Below are positions 24,880 to 35,900 of a stretch of 64,000 nucleotides of DNA, one piece after another. Both the position numbers and the translations under genes were made by a program. A model generated the notes under the pieces. It was not told the DNA's origin, ran no database searches, and saw only the letters and a program-made list of their open reading frames with translations. This DNA comes from Gracilaria gracilis (Eukaryota; Rhodophyta; Florideophyceae; Gracilariales; Gracilariaceae): NCBI GenBank assembly GCA_030374805.1, contig JARGSG010000010.1, positions 1 through 64,000 on the forward strand, given 5' to 3'. The number at the start of each line of letters is the position of its first letter. Position 1 is the stretch's first letter.

Positions 24880-26273
24880 GTGCATTTGTCCCGGACCAAA
24901 TCCATCTACGTCGAGCTCCCCTATGCCATCCATGACGAGCTCCCCGATGCCATCCATGACGAGCTCCCCGATTCCATCTATGTCGGAGCTCTCCGATGCC
25001 CTCTATGTCGAGCTCCCCCGATTCCATCCATGTCGAGCTCCCCGATTCCATCCATGTCGAGGTCTCCGATGCCCTCCATGTCGAGGTCTCCGATGCCCTC
25101 CATGTCGAGGTCTCCGATGCCCTCCATGTCGAGGTCTCCGATGCCCTCTATGTCGAGCTCCCCCATTCCATCCATGTCGAGGCTCTCCGATGCCATTCCA
25201 TCCATGTCGAGCTCCCTCCGATGCCCATCTATGTCGAGCTCCTCCGATGCCCATCCATGTCGAGCTCTCCGATGCCCATCTATGTCGAGCTCTCCGATTC
25301 CATCTATGTCGAGCTCTCCGATTCCATCGATGTCGAGCTCTCCGATGCCCTCCATGTCGAGCTCTCCGATTCCATCTATGTCGAGCTCTCCGATTCCATC
25401 TATGTCGAGCTCCCCGATTCCATCGATGTCTAGCTCCCCGATTCCATCTATGTCGAGCTCCCCGATTCCATCGATGTCTAGCTCCCCGATTCCATCTATG
25501 TCGAGCTCCCCGATTCCATCGATGTCCAGCTCTCCGATTCCATCGATGTCGAGCTCCCCGATTCCATCGATGTCGAGATCCCCGATTCCATCGATGTCGA
25601 GCTCCCCGATTCCATCTATGTCGAGCTCCCCTATACCATCTATGTCGAGCTCTCCGATTCCATCAATGTCGAGTTCTCCGATACCATCGATGTCTAGCTC
25701 TCCGATGCCCTCCATGTCTAGCTCTCCAATTCCATCCATGTCGAGCTCTCCAATTCCATCCATGTCGAGCTCTGCACTGCCGTCGGTGTCTCCATCCCCC
25801 TCCGCGTGCGTTTGTCCGAATTGCTTCATTTGCACGGGAATAGATGGTAGCGGTAACTCCATTTGCGAACCCGATACCTCAACGAACGATGCAGAGTGCA
25901 ATCCGTGTGAAGGGGCTGGAGACCAGTTCTGTGAAGACACCGGTCTTCCAAATGCTTTCAAATGGTATGTATCCTTTTCTAACCAAAACTGCCCCAAGAT
26001 TCAGGTTTACTGACGCCGCTTCTCTATTTTTACAGCTGTCCGCCTTCATCACTTTGCAAGTCAAACACCATCCCAAGCCGTCTCGGTGTTTCTCAAAACG
26101 ATCTAGAGGTCTCTTTCGTGTGCTCCAGAAATTGTGGCGGTGTGTGTGCCAACATTCGCAACGACGGTACCAGCAACGCCTGCGCGTTATTCTCGCCGCT
26201 TCTTTTGAACAATGATATGGATTCGGGTACGGACGATGTGCTCAATCTATGTCCTGACGTCAGCGCTCAGTGA
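24880..26273 (+). CDS. Ser/Pro/Met repeat protein with Cys-rich C-terminal domain, two exons
   Basis: Exon 1 (to 25964) is built of an 8-residue repeat, MSSSPIPS, then a Cys-rich part starting CVCPNCFICTG. A 71-bp GTATGT...TTACAG intron (25965-26035) splits a Cys codon; exon 2 continues in frame with more cysteines (CCPPSSLC, VCSRNCGGVC) to a stop at 26271. The spliced frame from 24880 is 440 residues. Cysteine spacing and the Ser/Pro stalk suggest a secreted or cell-wall protein; no family is recognised. The start is unresolved: the open frame begins at a GTG, and a Cys cluster (CKCNRKCIC, from 24863) leads into the repeat in a neighbouring frame. Early repeat units (about 24980-25270) contain odd-length indels, so frame use at the N terminus is uncertain or decayed. 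A hydrophobic leader-like stretch lies near 24740-24780. Confidence 0.6.
24907..25790 (+). repeat. 24-bp coding minisatellite
   Basis: About 35 tandem units of 24 bp, consensus ATGTCGAGCTCYCCGATTCC plus four bases. Units at 25270-25770 are regular; those at about 24980-25270 vary in length by non-multiples of three. Both strands are open through the array because the unit lacks stops in most frames. Confidence 0.9.
25965..26035 (+). other. Intron, 71 bp
   Basis: GTATGT at the 5' end, a pyrimidine-rich run (CTTCTCTATTTTTACAG) at the 3' end. Splicing joins AAATG to CTGTCC and keeps a Cys-rich frame open to 26271. Confidence 0.75.
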
Positions 26274-28783
26274 ACGGGGCAGATGTCTGCTCAATCTGCC
26301 CGGGTACCTTTAATTTCTTAAACGGTACGCGTATTTCAGCCCGCGGTGAAATGAAAGTGCAGCCAGTTTGGGTTCAATCACATGATGTATAACCCACTGT
26401 TACATGATAAATATGATTCACAATAAAATATATCAGAATTGCAAAATGAAGAGACTTGCCAAATGTGCAGTTATTAAGTACGAAAGTGTTCGGTTTGCTT
26501 TGTGATAAATACCACCCTCGTACTCAGGTGATAGCATCTTGTGTTTCTGTTCTGATTTCCACAGCTGAGTTCTATGTGGACGCAAATATCGGGTTTGTGC
26601 CTTGAAAGCAAATCTGAATTCGATTTACGAGAAAGGGTTGTTCTCGAAAGAAACAAAAGCATGAACAGATCGGATTCAACCGCTCTTTGCTTTCATTCAA
26701 CACTGTTTCAACTTCCCACTCACCTCACCTCTTACAATACGTATATAGTTAGTCCCTATAGCGTCGGGGACACGACGAAAATATGTCCTGTGTGCGTAGC
26801 GTTTCGCGCTGGGCGCCTTGTTCTTCTGTTGCCTACATGTGGGTATCCGGCGCTCAGGACTAAAGAGAAAGTCTTCTCAGATGCAGACTCCACCGAAAAC
26901 TGAACTTAGTAAGATTTCAGAAGAAGCACGAAGCTTCTTTAATTCTGACCGTGTATATTCCACTACTGAGTGGAATAATTAATTTTAGGAGGAGTATAAG
27001 TGTTTAAATATGCTCCCTCTCGTACGTTAGCCGACATTAGTAAATGTACATGAAACTTTCTAGCATAAGTTTTCCTAAAAATAGTTATCTCCTTTACAAC
27101 TATGTCAAAGAAAACGACTGGTACACTCCTTCTGGATTTTCAAGAAACCAAGAAGTGGATTTATTGGAACGATAGTGAGCGGAAGGATGATCTAATTAGC
27201 GCTGTGCCCGAATGCACTGCTAAACAGATCTACTTCTCCTGCGCCATCGTCTCGTCGGGTTGCTGTCTTGTTTTTCTGTTTCTGTATTAAGTAAATTCTG
27301 TTTTTGATGTTTCTCGTTTCCGAGTTTTTACTATTCTACAAAAGGCTGCGGGTGTGCGTATGGTATTCACAAACTTGGTTGAATTTACTTCATGACGCAG
27401 TTCTACCTATATTTACGTTTCATGGTATCACCTTCTCTTGGTTCTTGCAATTCATTTTCATGGCTGCTTTGCGGTCGTATCCAAAATGTGTTGAGTTACC
27501 CTTCTCTAAACACTTTTTGCCAAAGAGTTAGAAAATGTTTTCTACAATGCAAGTGCACTTGCATCAAGAACTGTAAGCTTTAGCATCGACTTGTTCAAAC
27601 CTACACGTAACTTAGATGTTGTAACTTTACTAAGAGACTGCGGAAGAACGTATTTTCATGCTCTTCGAAGAATGAGAGTGCTCCAGGAAGTGAAAAGACT
27701 TCTTACGGCACCTGTCAATCATGTCTCTCGGCGAGGCTCAAGCCTGAGAGTGGAAATGGAGCTTGCAGGATCGTGGATGTGGAGAAACCTGCTGTAATAC
27801 AAGGATGGTGAATGAAATCAGGCCTTTTCCAGATGGAGGGGAAGGCCAGCTGACGCCTTTATATACTTTATTATTGTTTGCATCGAGTCTGTTCTCGAGC
27901 AGAAGATCTTTATAGCTTTGGAAAGAAAGAGGGTGGTGGCCACCTACCAAGCGCGTCACCGAGAGTCAGCAAAGCTGATCTCTTGCAGCCTGATCTAAAG
28001 GATCAGTACGGTTCCCTGGATGGTGGGTGGGTATTTGAAGTGCAAAACATGCTGTTCGTCTATAGATCGTTAAGATGCAGAAGGTTCGAAGATTGAAAGT
28101 GGCGATTGTTCGACACCAAAGCGATGTAGATGAACTACGCCATTTTCGAACTGCGGCCAGCATCTCTTGCACTTTGAAAGCCACAATTAGCTGAAATAAA
28201 TCCACTTCTGCGGGTCCCTTGAAAACCTATAGAACTACATCTACGTGTGAGACAAAGCTATAAGCTAGCCACGTGTACTGTCTCCTAACAGAGTGTGCTA
28301 TCTACACGTACAAGTCGATCAGTGTGATCAACGTGACTTAGCTTGTAGTTCAACGTTTGTATTACACCTGCAACAAAGACTTGATAGCCTGCCTTCCTTG
28401 TCACGCGGCATCCAGCTCAAGGCGGAGAAATTTAAGGCAAGCTCGCCAACAGCGGGACTGGAGCTTTAGCTGAAGCGTTTATTGGTTAACTTTGTTTTCT
28501 ACGGTAAGTTGGCATATCGATATTCTGAGGCTATTCACATCGCTGTGATGAAGAAAATGAGGAGCACGGATGGCACTGTAGTGACTGTAGCCCTACGAAC
28601 CGAATATAGACTGCCTGGCATTAATTCTGTACGTAGAATGCCTAGCTCTAGCTAACGAGATCAAGCTCGACTTTTGTGTGACGTTCGCCGCCATGCGCAT
28701 GTTCGCACGCCATGTGAGATACGTCGTTTTTGGCATAGAGCAAAGCCTTCAATTCACCATCCACTTCCTCCTCTAACGGCACG
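26274..28783. other. Intergenic, no gene firmly supported
   Basis: About 2.5 kb of AT-rich DNA with scattered short ORFs. Only one small ORF (27102-27290) is listed separately. No repeat or RNA gene was recognised. Confidence 0.45.
27102..27290 (+). CDS. Possible small tail-anchored membrane protein
   Basis: A 62-codon ORF with ATG start: a polar N-terminal two thirds (Lys/Asp/Glu-rich, MSKKTTGTLLLDFQETKKW) and a hydrophobic C-terminal segment (IYFSCAIVSSGCCLVFLFLY) that could anchor it in a membrane. No family is recognised and no neighbour supports it. It may be chance. Confidence 0.2.
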   Translation: MSKKTTGTLLLDFQETKKWIYWNDSERKDDLISAVPECTAKQIYFSCAIVSSGCCLVFLFLY

Positions 28784-30191
28784 ATGGTTCAAGTACCTTT
28801 CGCGAGCGGTGTTGTCGCTGCCTTCATCTTCCTCATATTCGAGTTGCTTGTCTTTCCCGTGCTGATTTATTCCACTTCCGTCTCCGCTGCCGTCCTTTTG
28901 CGCCCAAAAGCAAAGAAGGACAATGAAATCCGCTTGAAAACTTTGAGGTTTCCACTTTGGAACGAAGGGCTTTTACATGATCAATGGTCACACAAGCTTC
29001 TCCTGCTGTTTCGATTCGTCTTGATTGCCATTCCCGTCTTTATAGAAACCAGGCTTGAACCCGTTCGAGTGTTTGTTCCAGTTTCCAGAATTGTTGAGAA
29101 CGCTTTCGTCGTGGCACCGGTAAGCGATTGGTTTGAATATGTACTTGAATGGCAATCCAACATCCACAACCTCTCTGGCCAAAGTACAGTTGTCTTTGAC
29201 CATTGTTCGAGGATGAACGGAGATGGATGGCTCACTGCAACCGTGGCAAATGTTTCCGCTCGAAGCAACTCTAGGGAGTTGGTGCAATGCATCGGAGAAA
29301 CACGCACGCCAATATACCGAAGCATTCCAAACGTTGATGCCATCCAGAACCCTTTCAAGTATGAATACGCTCTATCTTTGGGATTAACTTGGATTGAGGG
29401 TGCACGCGAGGCGTTTCCTAGCGATTCCATGACCGCTTTCATCCGTCCAAATAGAACTGTGATGCGAATCGACAACTTGACAATGTTAGACTCCCCTCCG
29501 AATTTCGAATGCGCCACTTATGTATATTTTAGCCAAGTGTTCTATTCAGAGGGACAGAGGCAACTGAACATAATGTGTGAGAAGGTGACGGGCAACGTCA
29601 CGGAGTTCTATTGCACATGGGATGTTAATTTCACTTCTACTCCACGGCAAGATTGCACTACGTGATAGTGAATCAGGTCGTATACAGACCTTCAGTGCAA
29701 CTATCGAGCTTCGTACTTATTATGTGGAAAGGTTGGAGTTCAATGACACCCGTATCACCGCAGCGCAGTGGATCAACTCGCACTGGGGGCTGGTGCCGCC
29801 GACAAATTTGGCAGACTTCTACTGGATCTTGAGACAGGTTTTGTACACAAGGGCAAGCAATGTGACTGTTCAAGTTCACGGGTCTGTATCACGTCGAACC
29901 GAGATAGGGAACTTGGTCATTGCGCTTGGAGGCACAGAATTGGTGGCTGTTCTTTTGTTTGGACTGGTCATGTTGGTGTACTCAAAGCTTGAGAGGAATG
30001 ATATTCAAATGCCAAACACACTCAATGGGCTTTCGCAACTTTGGGCACAGACAACAACTTTGGATGGTCCCCATGACGAAGCACGGCATAGCACTGTCAA
30101 ACTGAGGCTCGGGATGGGTTACGAAAGCGAAAACGAGCCTTTTCTTGAACCAGAAGCGAGGGAAAGGTATGACGGCACCCGAAACACCTGA
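28784..30191 (+). CDS. Multi-pass membrane protein with N-glycosylated ectodomain
   Basis: The N-terminal part (293 codons from ATG 28784) has hydrophobic segments at about residues 8-35 and 70-92, then a polar region with Cys and many N-glycosylation sequons (NLS, NVS, NRT, NLT, NVT, NFT). A second frame, open 29622-30191, continues in style and has a transmembrane segment (IGNLVIALGGTELVAVLLFGLVMLVY) before a polar tail. The frames can be joined by a 100-bp intron, 29577-29676 (GTGAGA...AATCAG), giving an in-frame 435-residue protein. The supposed intron itself reads as plausible ectodomain, so a single frameshift in the overlap (29622-29665) is the other explanation. Function unknown; a host cell-surface protein is likely. 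Confidence 0.6.
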
Positions 30192-31313
30192 TTGATGCTT
30201 CCGAGTAGGACGGTTAACTTTTTTCCCGGACTAAAAAAGTCCCCAGGACAGGTAACCCTACCGTTGGTAGAATTTCCGAATCTATGTGGATTCTCCTATA
30301 AAACTTTATAGCAAAGCTCTATACAGGAGAGCAAAACGCCTCCCTCGATCTAAACTAGATCTCTTCCTGGAGAAATTCTGTGTAGATAGTAATTGAAACC
30401 TAGAATTCTTTTCTTCTTGGCAAACCTCCAAAGTTTACAATGTTTGGTACTCTTTATCGCAAAGCTCCTACTAAGGTGGAAAACTGGCAATTAGCTCAAT
30501 ATGCCAAGCCAATTCTGGCAAATTCAGCTAGAACAGCAGCAAGCACCTGCTACCTGAGGTGTTTTGGAGATCCACCACAATTGCTGGAACACTGTCAATT
30601 CGTGACGCTTACACAAAGAATACTCAGATTCTATTCAAACACAGTACAGGTAGTAATTACCTTTTCCCGGAGCTCCCTGGGTGGTGCGGGAAATAATGAT
30701 ACTTGCAGAACTAAATGCTCATGAGCAAATGAGAGTGATAAACATTTACAGAGACCATTTATTATCACCACAAGCTTATTACTAAACTAAAGCACTGTAA
30801 ACCTCTTTGAGATAAACTGCATTCATGAGATGGCTGCTATGCAGTATATATTGTACGATTAACTAAAAGGGCAACAGGAAGAGCAGGTCCCCAATTTCTT
30901 TGTACAGAAATCGAACTTCGAATCATTCGATAACCATGCACCCTTCAAACATTGGTAATAGCCTCAAAACTTGTGTTTAACAATACACAACATCAACTAT
31001 GTGCTAGAGCTAAAATACTAATTTTAAAGCATATATAACAGAAGAATGCAAACCCACAAAATTAGGAGATATGCAGTCTATTGTTTAACATCATCTTCAA
31101 ACTATTTTGCTGTAGTGTTTAAATTATAGAACTTCATTTTTTTGAATACAAAACGCGTGAGTAGATAAGAATACATATATACGTTTACACATTTTTTAGT
31201 AGAGTGCAGGTAGTTCATTCTTATTTAAAAAAATCACCAAATGACTACTATTAAACTAGAAATCAATCACAAATGCAAACACCAAAAAAAATAACAAAAC
31301 AATATTATAAAGA
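30192..31313. other. Intergenic, no supported gene
   Basis: AT-rich. An ATG ORF at 30440-30724 (94 codons, with several cysteines) is not recognised. Nothing else seen. Confidence 0.4.
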
Positions 31314-31945
31314 CTATGCCACAATCAAATTATCAGTATTGTCTACTTTGGAGTATTCATCGACAAATGCTTGTTCCATTTCGATATACACGATTCTTGA
31401 TTTGCTGTCTAACCAACCAAGATTCTTTGTCTGAAGCAAACGGGTTTGAACTGTGAATGGTAGAATTATGCGTGCAGTTGAGTAAACTTTTTCCGTCGCC
31501 CCGTTGACGAAAAGATTTAAAGGCCTTGTGAAATCCTCCAAACTTCGGATGGTCGATTTTGAGTTCTTCGGTAATCAGCCAAGTCTTATGCATATACTCT
31601 ATATCAACCAATGGACGTGGCCAGCATACTTTAAACTACAAGACGTTGCAACTGTCAACGATATGCATGGCGAACATACCTTTACCAACCCCAAACAAAA
31701 ACACAACTACGGAGGTTAACATCTGTCTTGTATTTGTCGGGTTCATTCATTCGGAAAAAATATACAGTGGCCTAAATTCATTTGCATGGAGCACTAGTTT
31801 TAATCCTTCTCGAACAGGTCCCTTTTCTTCGTCACCATCAAGCTTGTCTTCGTTTTCAGAAGAAAGTGTTTCGCCACCCGTTGATTCGGTACATTTACGG
31901 TTGAGATTTTGCACTGTGCGTTCTGTACAGTTTAAGAAACATTAG
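31314..31945 (-). pseudogene. Possible decayed or intron-split gene of unknown function
   Basis: On the minus strand several adjacent frames read like real protein: an acidic segment (ENEDKLDGDEEKGPVREGLKL) near 31800-31870, a segment with HKTWLITEELKIDHPKFGGF near 31540-31620, and a final 75-codon frame (31314-31541) with KVYSTARIILPF and WLDSKSRIVYIEMEQAF. GT...AG pairs exist between them, but none makes a convincing whole. No family is recognised. It could be a multi-exon host gene or its remnant. Confidence 0.25.
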
Positions 31946-32430
31946 ACTCCTGGCATATGAAGAACTTCAAGTAAACTTGTTTTTGTCACTTACTGTTTTC
32001 TTCTTCGTACTCTTTTCTGATGCGGTAGAACGCAGATCGAAAAAGGCTAAGTTTGGGCTGCTAAAACAATGATTCCGACTCCCATACTTGTTTGGGTGTG
32101 TAAAATGCAGTTATCTGCCCTTTTTCTAGCTTTTGTCGCAGACGTTTAATCCTTGGTGAGTCTCTACAACGTTTCGGCATTTCATAGTTTGTCGACTTGC
32201 AGGCCAGGACAACCGAGACCTCAGCATTGAGAAAAGAAAGACATTCTTATAAGCATTGATGACTATGATTTGCACTAATGTTACCAATATTAACCCTAGT
32301 TGACATGAAGGAGCATGTGGGGCATCAATCAAACTAAACGTACGGAGTGTGAGAACATCAGAACCTTTCTGGTGTCCTGTGTTTGGGTTTCACTGTTACA
32401 TCAGATGTTGATGACGTAATTTGCATTTGA
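31946..32430. other. Left flank of the MULE, no gene seen
   Basis: AT-rich sequence with no ORF worth listing. The last 11 bases of the flank (32431-32441) are the target-site duplication. Confidence 0.5.
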
Positions 32431-32441
32431 ATTTCGTTGGG
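32431..32441 (+). repeat. 11-bp target-site duplication, left copy
   Basis: ATTTCGTTGGG, repeated exactly at 38194-38204. Target-site duplications of 8-11 bp are typical of Mutator-like elements. Confidence 0.85.
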
Positions 32442-32611
32442 AGACCGGAGATCCTACGCACCGTAGGGGTCGTAGAAAACACGCTCGGAACCTCCCTTTA
32501 TATGATACAAATTACAGAGGATCCTCCCTTAACGACGGAGGTGTTTTTCATTAGTAGACCACAGCCACGTCAGTAGAACCTCCCTAGCGCCACTCGTGAT
32601 TGGCCTTCTTC
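32442..32611 (+). repeat. Left terminal inverted repeat of the MULE
   Basis: Begins AGACCGGAGATCCTACGCAC, matched in reverse complement at the other end from CCGGAG inward with few mismatches for about 165 bp, ending near TTGGCCTTCTTC. The outermost 3-5 bases differ between ends. Confidence 0.9.
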
Positions 32612-32964
32612 AAATCGCGTGACCTGCCTTGGCTTCGTCACTTCAAAGCGCCCTTTGCCTCCTTTGCCTCCGTCACTTCAAAGCGCGCGCGTTTTCAAAA
32701 GGACCAGTGAGACAACCACAACCTGAAGCCAGGCCACCCACAAAGACAACCCAACTCACCCAGGCCGCCCACACAGACCTAATCACCCCAAAAACTTCCC
32801 ACTGCAACCAACCCCGATTGAAGAACACGAGTATAGGCCACAGCAAAAACTCCCTACGCTAAGCAGAAAACAAGACACTATCTGTTTACCCTCTCTCTTG
32901 TAAGTACCATATCCATCAACACCTCCTTTTATATGAAAACGATAATAAACACTAACTAATGTCT

Positions 32965-35900
32965 CTAATTGCCACCGTAGGCATTGTCTGGGTGATCCAC
33001 AACAGCTAAGGCCCTATTAATCGCTTCTGCTGGAGTTCCTCTGGCGTTTTCGGCGTTTCGAACACTCAATAGGTCGGCGGCTTCACAAGAACGGTCTATT
33101 GCTGTCGTGTTTCCATTGTTGTCATCCAGCTTTTGCCGTTTTGAGCTACCGCGCTCTAGGAAAGACTTCTTTCTCTTTCTAGCCTTTGAACCGAGACCAG
33201 GGTTTGGATTTTCGAGGATCACATTTGCGGCATGCGAATGCTGCGTAGGAAGGTCTGGTACGAATGCTAGCGTTGGTAGGACGTCTTGCGGTCTGTGTGG
33301 GTATCTCCCAGAGTTCAGATCCCTTAATCCCTTATTGAGATACTGCTGCAAACTTTGAAGTGCTACGCTCCCATAGTTTTGGGCAACTCGATGCATCTGG
33401 TCACACAGTGACTTGCAGTCCGCATATGATGCGTAAGAAGATATCTCTTTTGCTCTCTGGGCCGTGAGTTCTGCCAGAACCTCCCGGGCTCCTTCTCTTC
33501 TTGGAATTCGTGCTGAATTTGGAGTTTCACTTGCGTTTCCATCCTGAGATTCCGGAGGATGGTGGTCTGGAAGTGACCCTGTGGCTGTTTCCCGCAGCTT
33601 CAAAATGTCCGTGAGTGTCCAGTACTCCGGACATCTGTTCCAATAGGGATGCCAAAGGTCCAAGATTTGGAACTGGATGGGAAGAGTCTCTCGAACTTGC
33701 GGCCACCTGTCCACTACATCGTTGAACACTACGAGAAGGCGGGTCATGTGTGCACAAGGAATGCCCCAGGCCGTCATGTTACGGCAGCTACATTTTCCAG
33801 TTATCTTATCTGGAGCTCCGGGGCGTTTTTGGAGATACGGATGATATATCCTGTTGGAGATATTGCTTTGAGAAGCAGTGTTCCCTATCGCTGCTGACCG
33901 TTTCACGGAGAAGACAACGAGTGGTCGATCACTAGAGATTTGGAGACCCTCTACGTCGATGTCGTAGTTCAGAGGCGCATCGCGTGTGGGAAGTACGACA
34001 GCGTCGGTTACCTTGTAGTAAGCAGAATAGCGGACGCCCTTCTCCAGGAACTGGGAAATACTATAACTCGTGAAATGTTGGGTAAGCATAGAAGCCATGT
34101 CCACAGTTAAGGGGAGTCCGGATGTCATTAAACGGTTACGCTGGGCCACATCATGTATTGAAGCCTTCTTTCCACGCTCGTGTTTCAAACGGGCTTTTAG
34201 GGAGGTCATGACGATGGGAACCTGGGAGAACGGGACATCATTATTCAAAATGGAATGTCGATATCTGGAGTGAGATGCTTCAGAGTATCCGGACCCCTGG
34301 AAAAAGAATCTGTATGGGAGGTTCAGGTCCTTGTAACATCGCATAAGCATTGAAGGATTGTCGCGATATAGGTACTTGTACCATTGCGGTACACTGCTCC
34401 TGAAGTTGTAAAAGTACCTTTGTTCCAAATTAGTTCTGCGCTCCTCGAACTTGTCCACAGTCGTACTTTTGCGAAGCACGAACAAGTCGTTCTTCATTTG
34501 TGTAGCCATGTCCATCCACCCTATGGACCTACACCAGCGATCGACGTTTGGGCCTTGGTTCTTGTTTAAATGCCAATCGTCCAACATTAAGTAGGAAGTA
34601 GGGAAGACTTCTCGTATACCTCCGATGAGAGACGCGCACTGATCCACCGTGAACGAGGAAGGAGATATGCGCATGCACTCCTTAAATCGTTGCAGGACCC
34701 AAACAAAGCTCACCATGGTTTCGTCCCCCATGTATCCCATAAAATAAGTGGTCAAGTTTCCTTCATTGTCCCGCCCGTTTATACTGACCAGGGGAAGGTT
34801 AAAGCGGTTTGCAATCGCTTTGCAATCCACCGAGACTCCGGGAACAATCCCATATCGCTCGTAGTCACTTCTCCAGTCTTCCAGACACCAGGCAACGTAT
34901 TGCAAACCGCTCTCAACGTTCGTTCGGCAGTAAATTTGATGGCTCGAGTTGCGGGACTGTAGGTCAAGGAGGTTCTGGTACAGTCTGAGACACTCGTTAT
35001 GGCGTGGGTACTGCGTATCATACATATACTTTAAACGTTTTCTGAACAGATCCCTGTCCACCATAACACCGTACTTCGCTTCAATAAGCTTGAAGACTAC
35101 GTTGTACTGTAGATGCAATGTACTGCGCAAATGCCTTGCCTCGCGCTCCATTGCCGGTGAGAGCCTACGCCGTACTGGGTTGTTTATCGGTGGGTGGTTG
35201 TGGTGAGCTTTAGCAAAGTCAGCGGAAAATATATGCTTCCCCTTCCCCGATTCAGACACACAAACTCTGCGAACTTTCAGGCTATAAGGACATTTGTAAC
35301 CCTCGTCGAACACCCTTGCGCACTTTAGGTAACCGCGTAGCAGCACCTTCTTCTCATTCTCCTGCTTATACTTGGAATCTCGGATGAAAAGGTTGAAACC
35401 GAAGTACTCAGCCATGTACTGCAGATGTTGAAGGACTTCGTGATGTGCACTTCCATCCATCTGATCGAGATATGCAACAAAACCACGACGCACACACTCT
35501 TCTGTAGTGTACTCCTCATTTGACGCAGAGCTGTTTGTGTTCCCCATATTGGAGGAGGATGGTGTTGAAGGAGCTCCCGCAAGAGACCCAGTATCCCCGA
35601 CATTGGGGAACGCCGCACCTTCTGCAGTAGAGCCCATGGATGCGGAGCCAATCTGAGTACACAATAGGTTAGAATGTGAAGAAGTTAGCTGTGAGAAGTA
35701 GTTTTAAACTTAACCTTACCTCTTGGTTCTTCCAGGTTCGCTCTTTCCTCACTTGATCGGTTACGTCAATAACAGAACTACTGTGCTCTGAAGCTCTGTC
35801 CGCCTGTGTCCCTGTACGTATTTTCTCCACTTCAATGACTTGGGAGGAGGATTCTTGGCTGTGATTATCAACGACGCACAGGATCTCCTCACTTCGCTCA

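Noticed and set aside
24907-25790. Possible CRISPR-like array
   Set aside because: Units are contiguous 24-bp coding repeats with no unique spacers, in a eukaryotic context.
24978-25997. 339-codon minus-strand ORF rich in GELDIDGI repeats
   Set aside because: It is the reverse complement of the 24-bp minisatellite. The plus strand has the in-frame spliced Cys-rich end, so the minus ORF is best seen as a shadow.
32629-32862. 77-codon plus-strand ORF in the MULE's left subterminal region
   Set aside because: Pro/Thr/Gln-rich low complexity, overlapping the direct repeats; no support as a gene.
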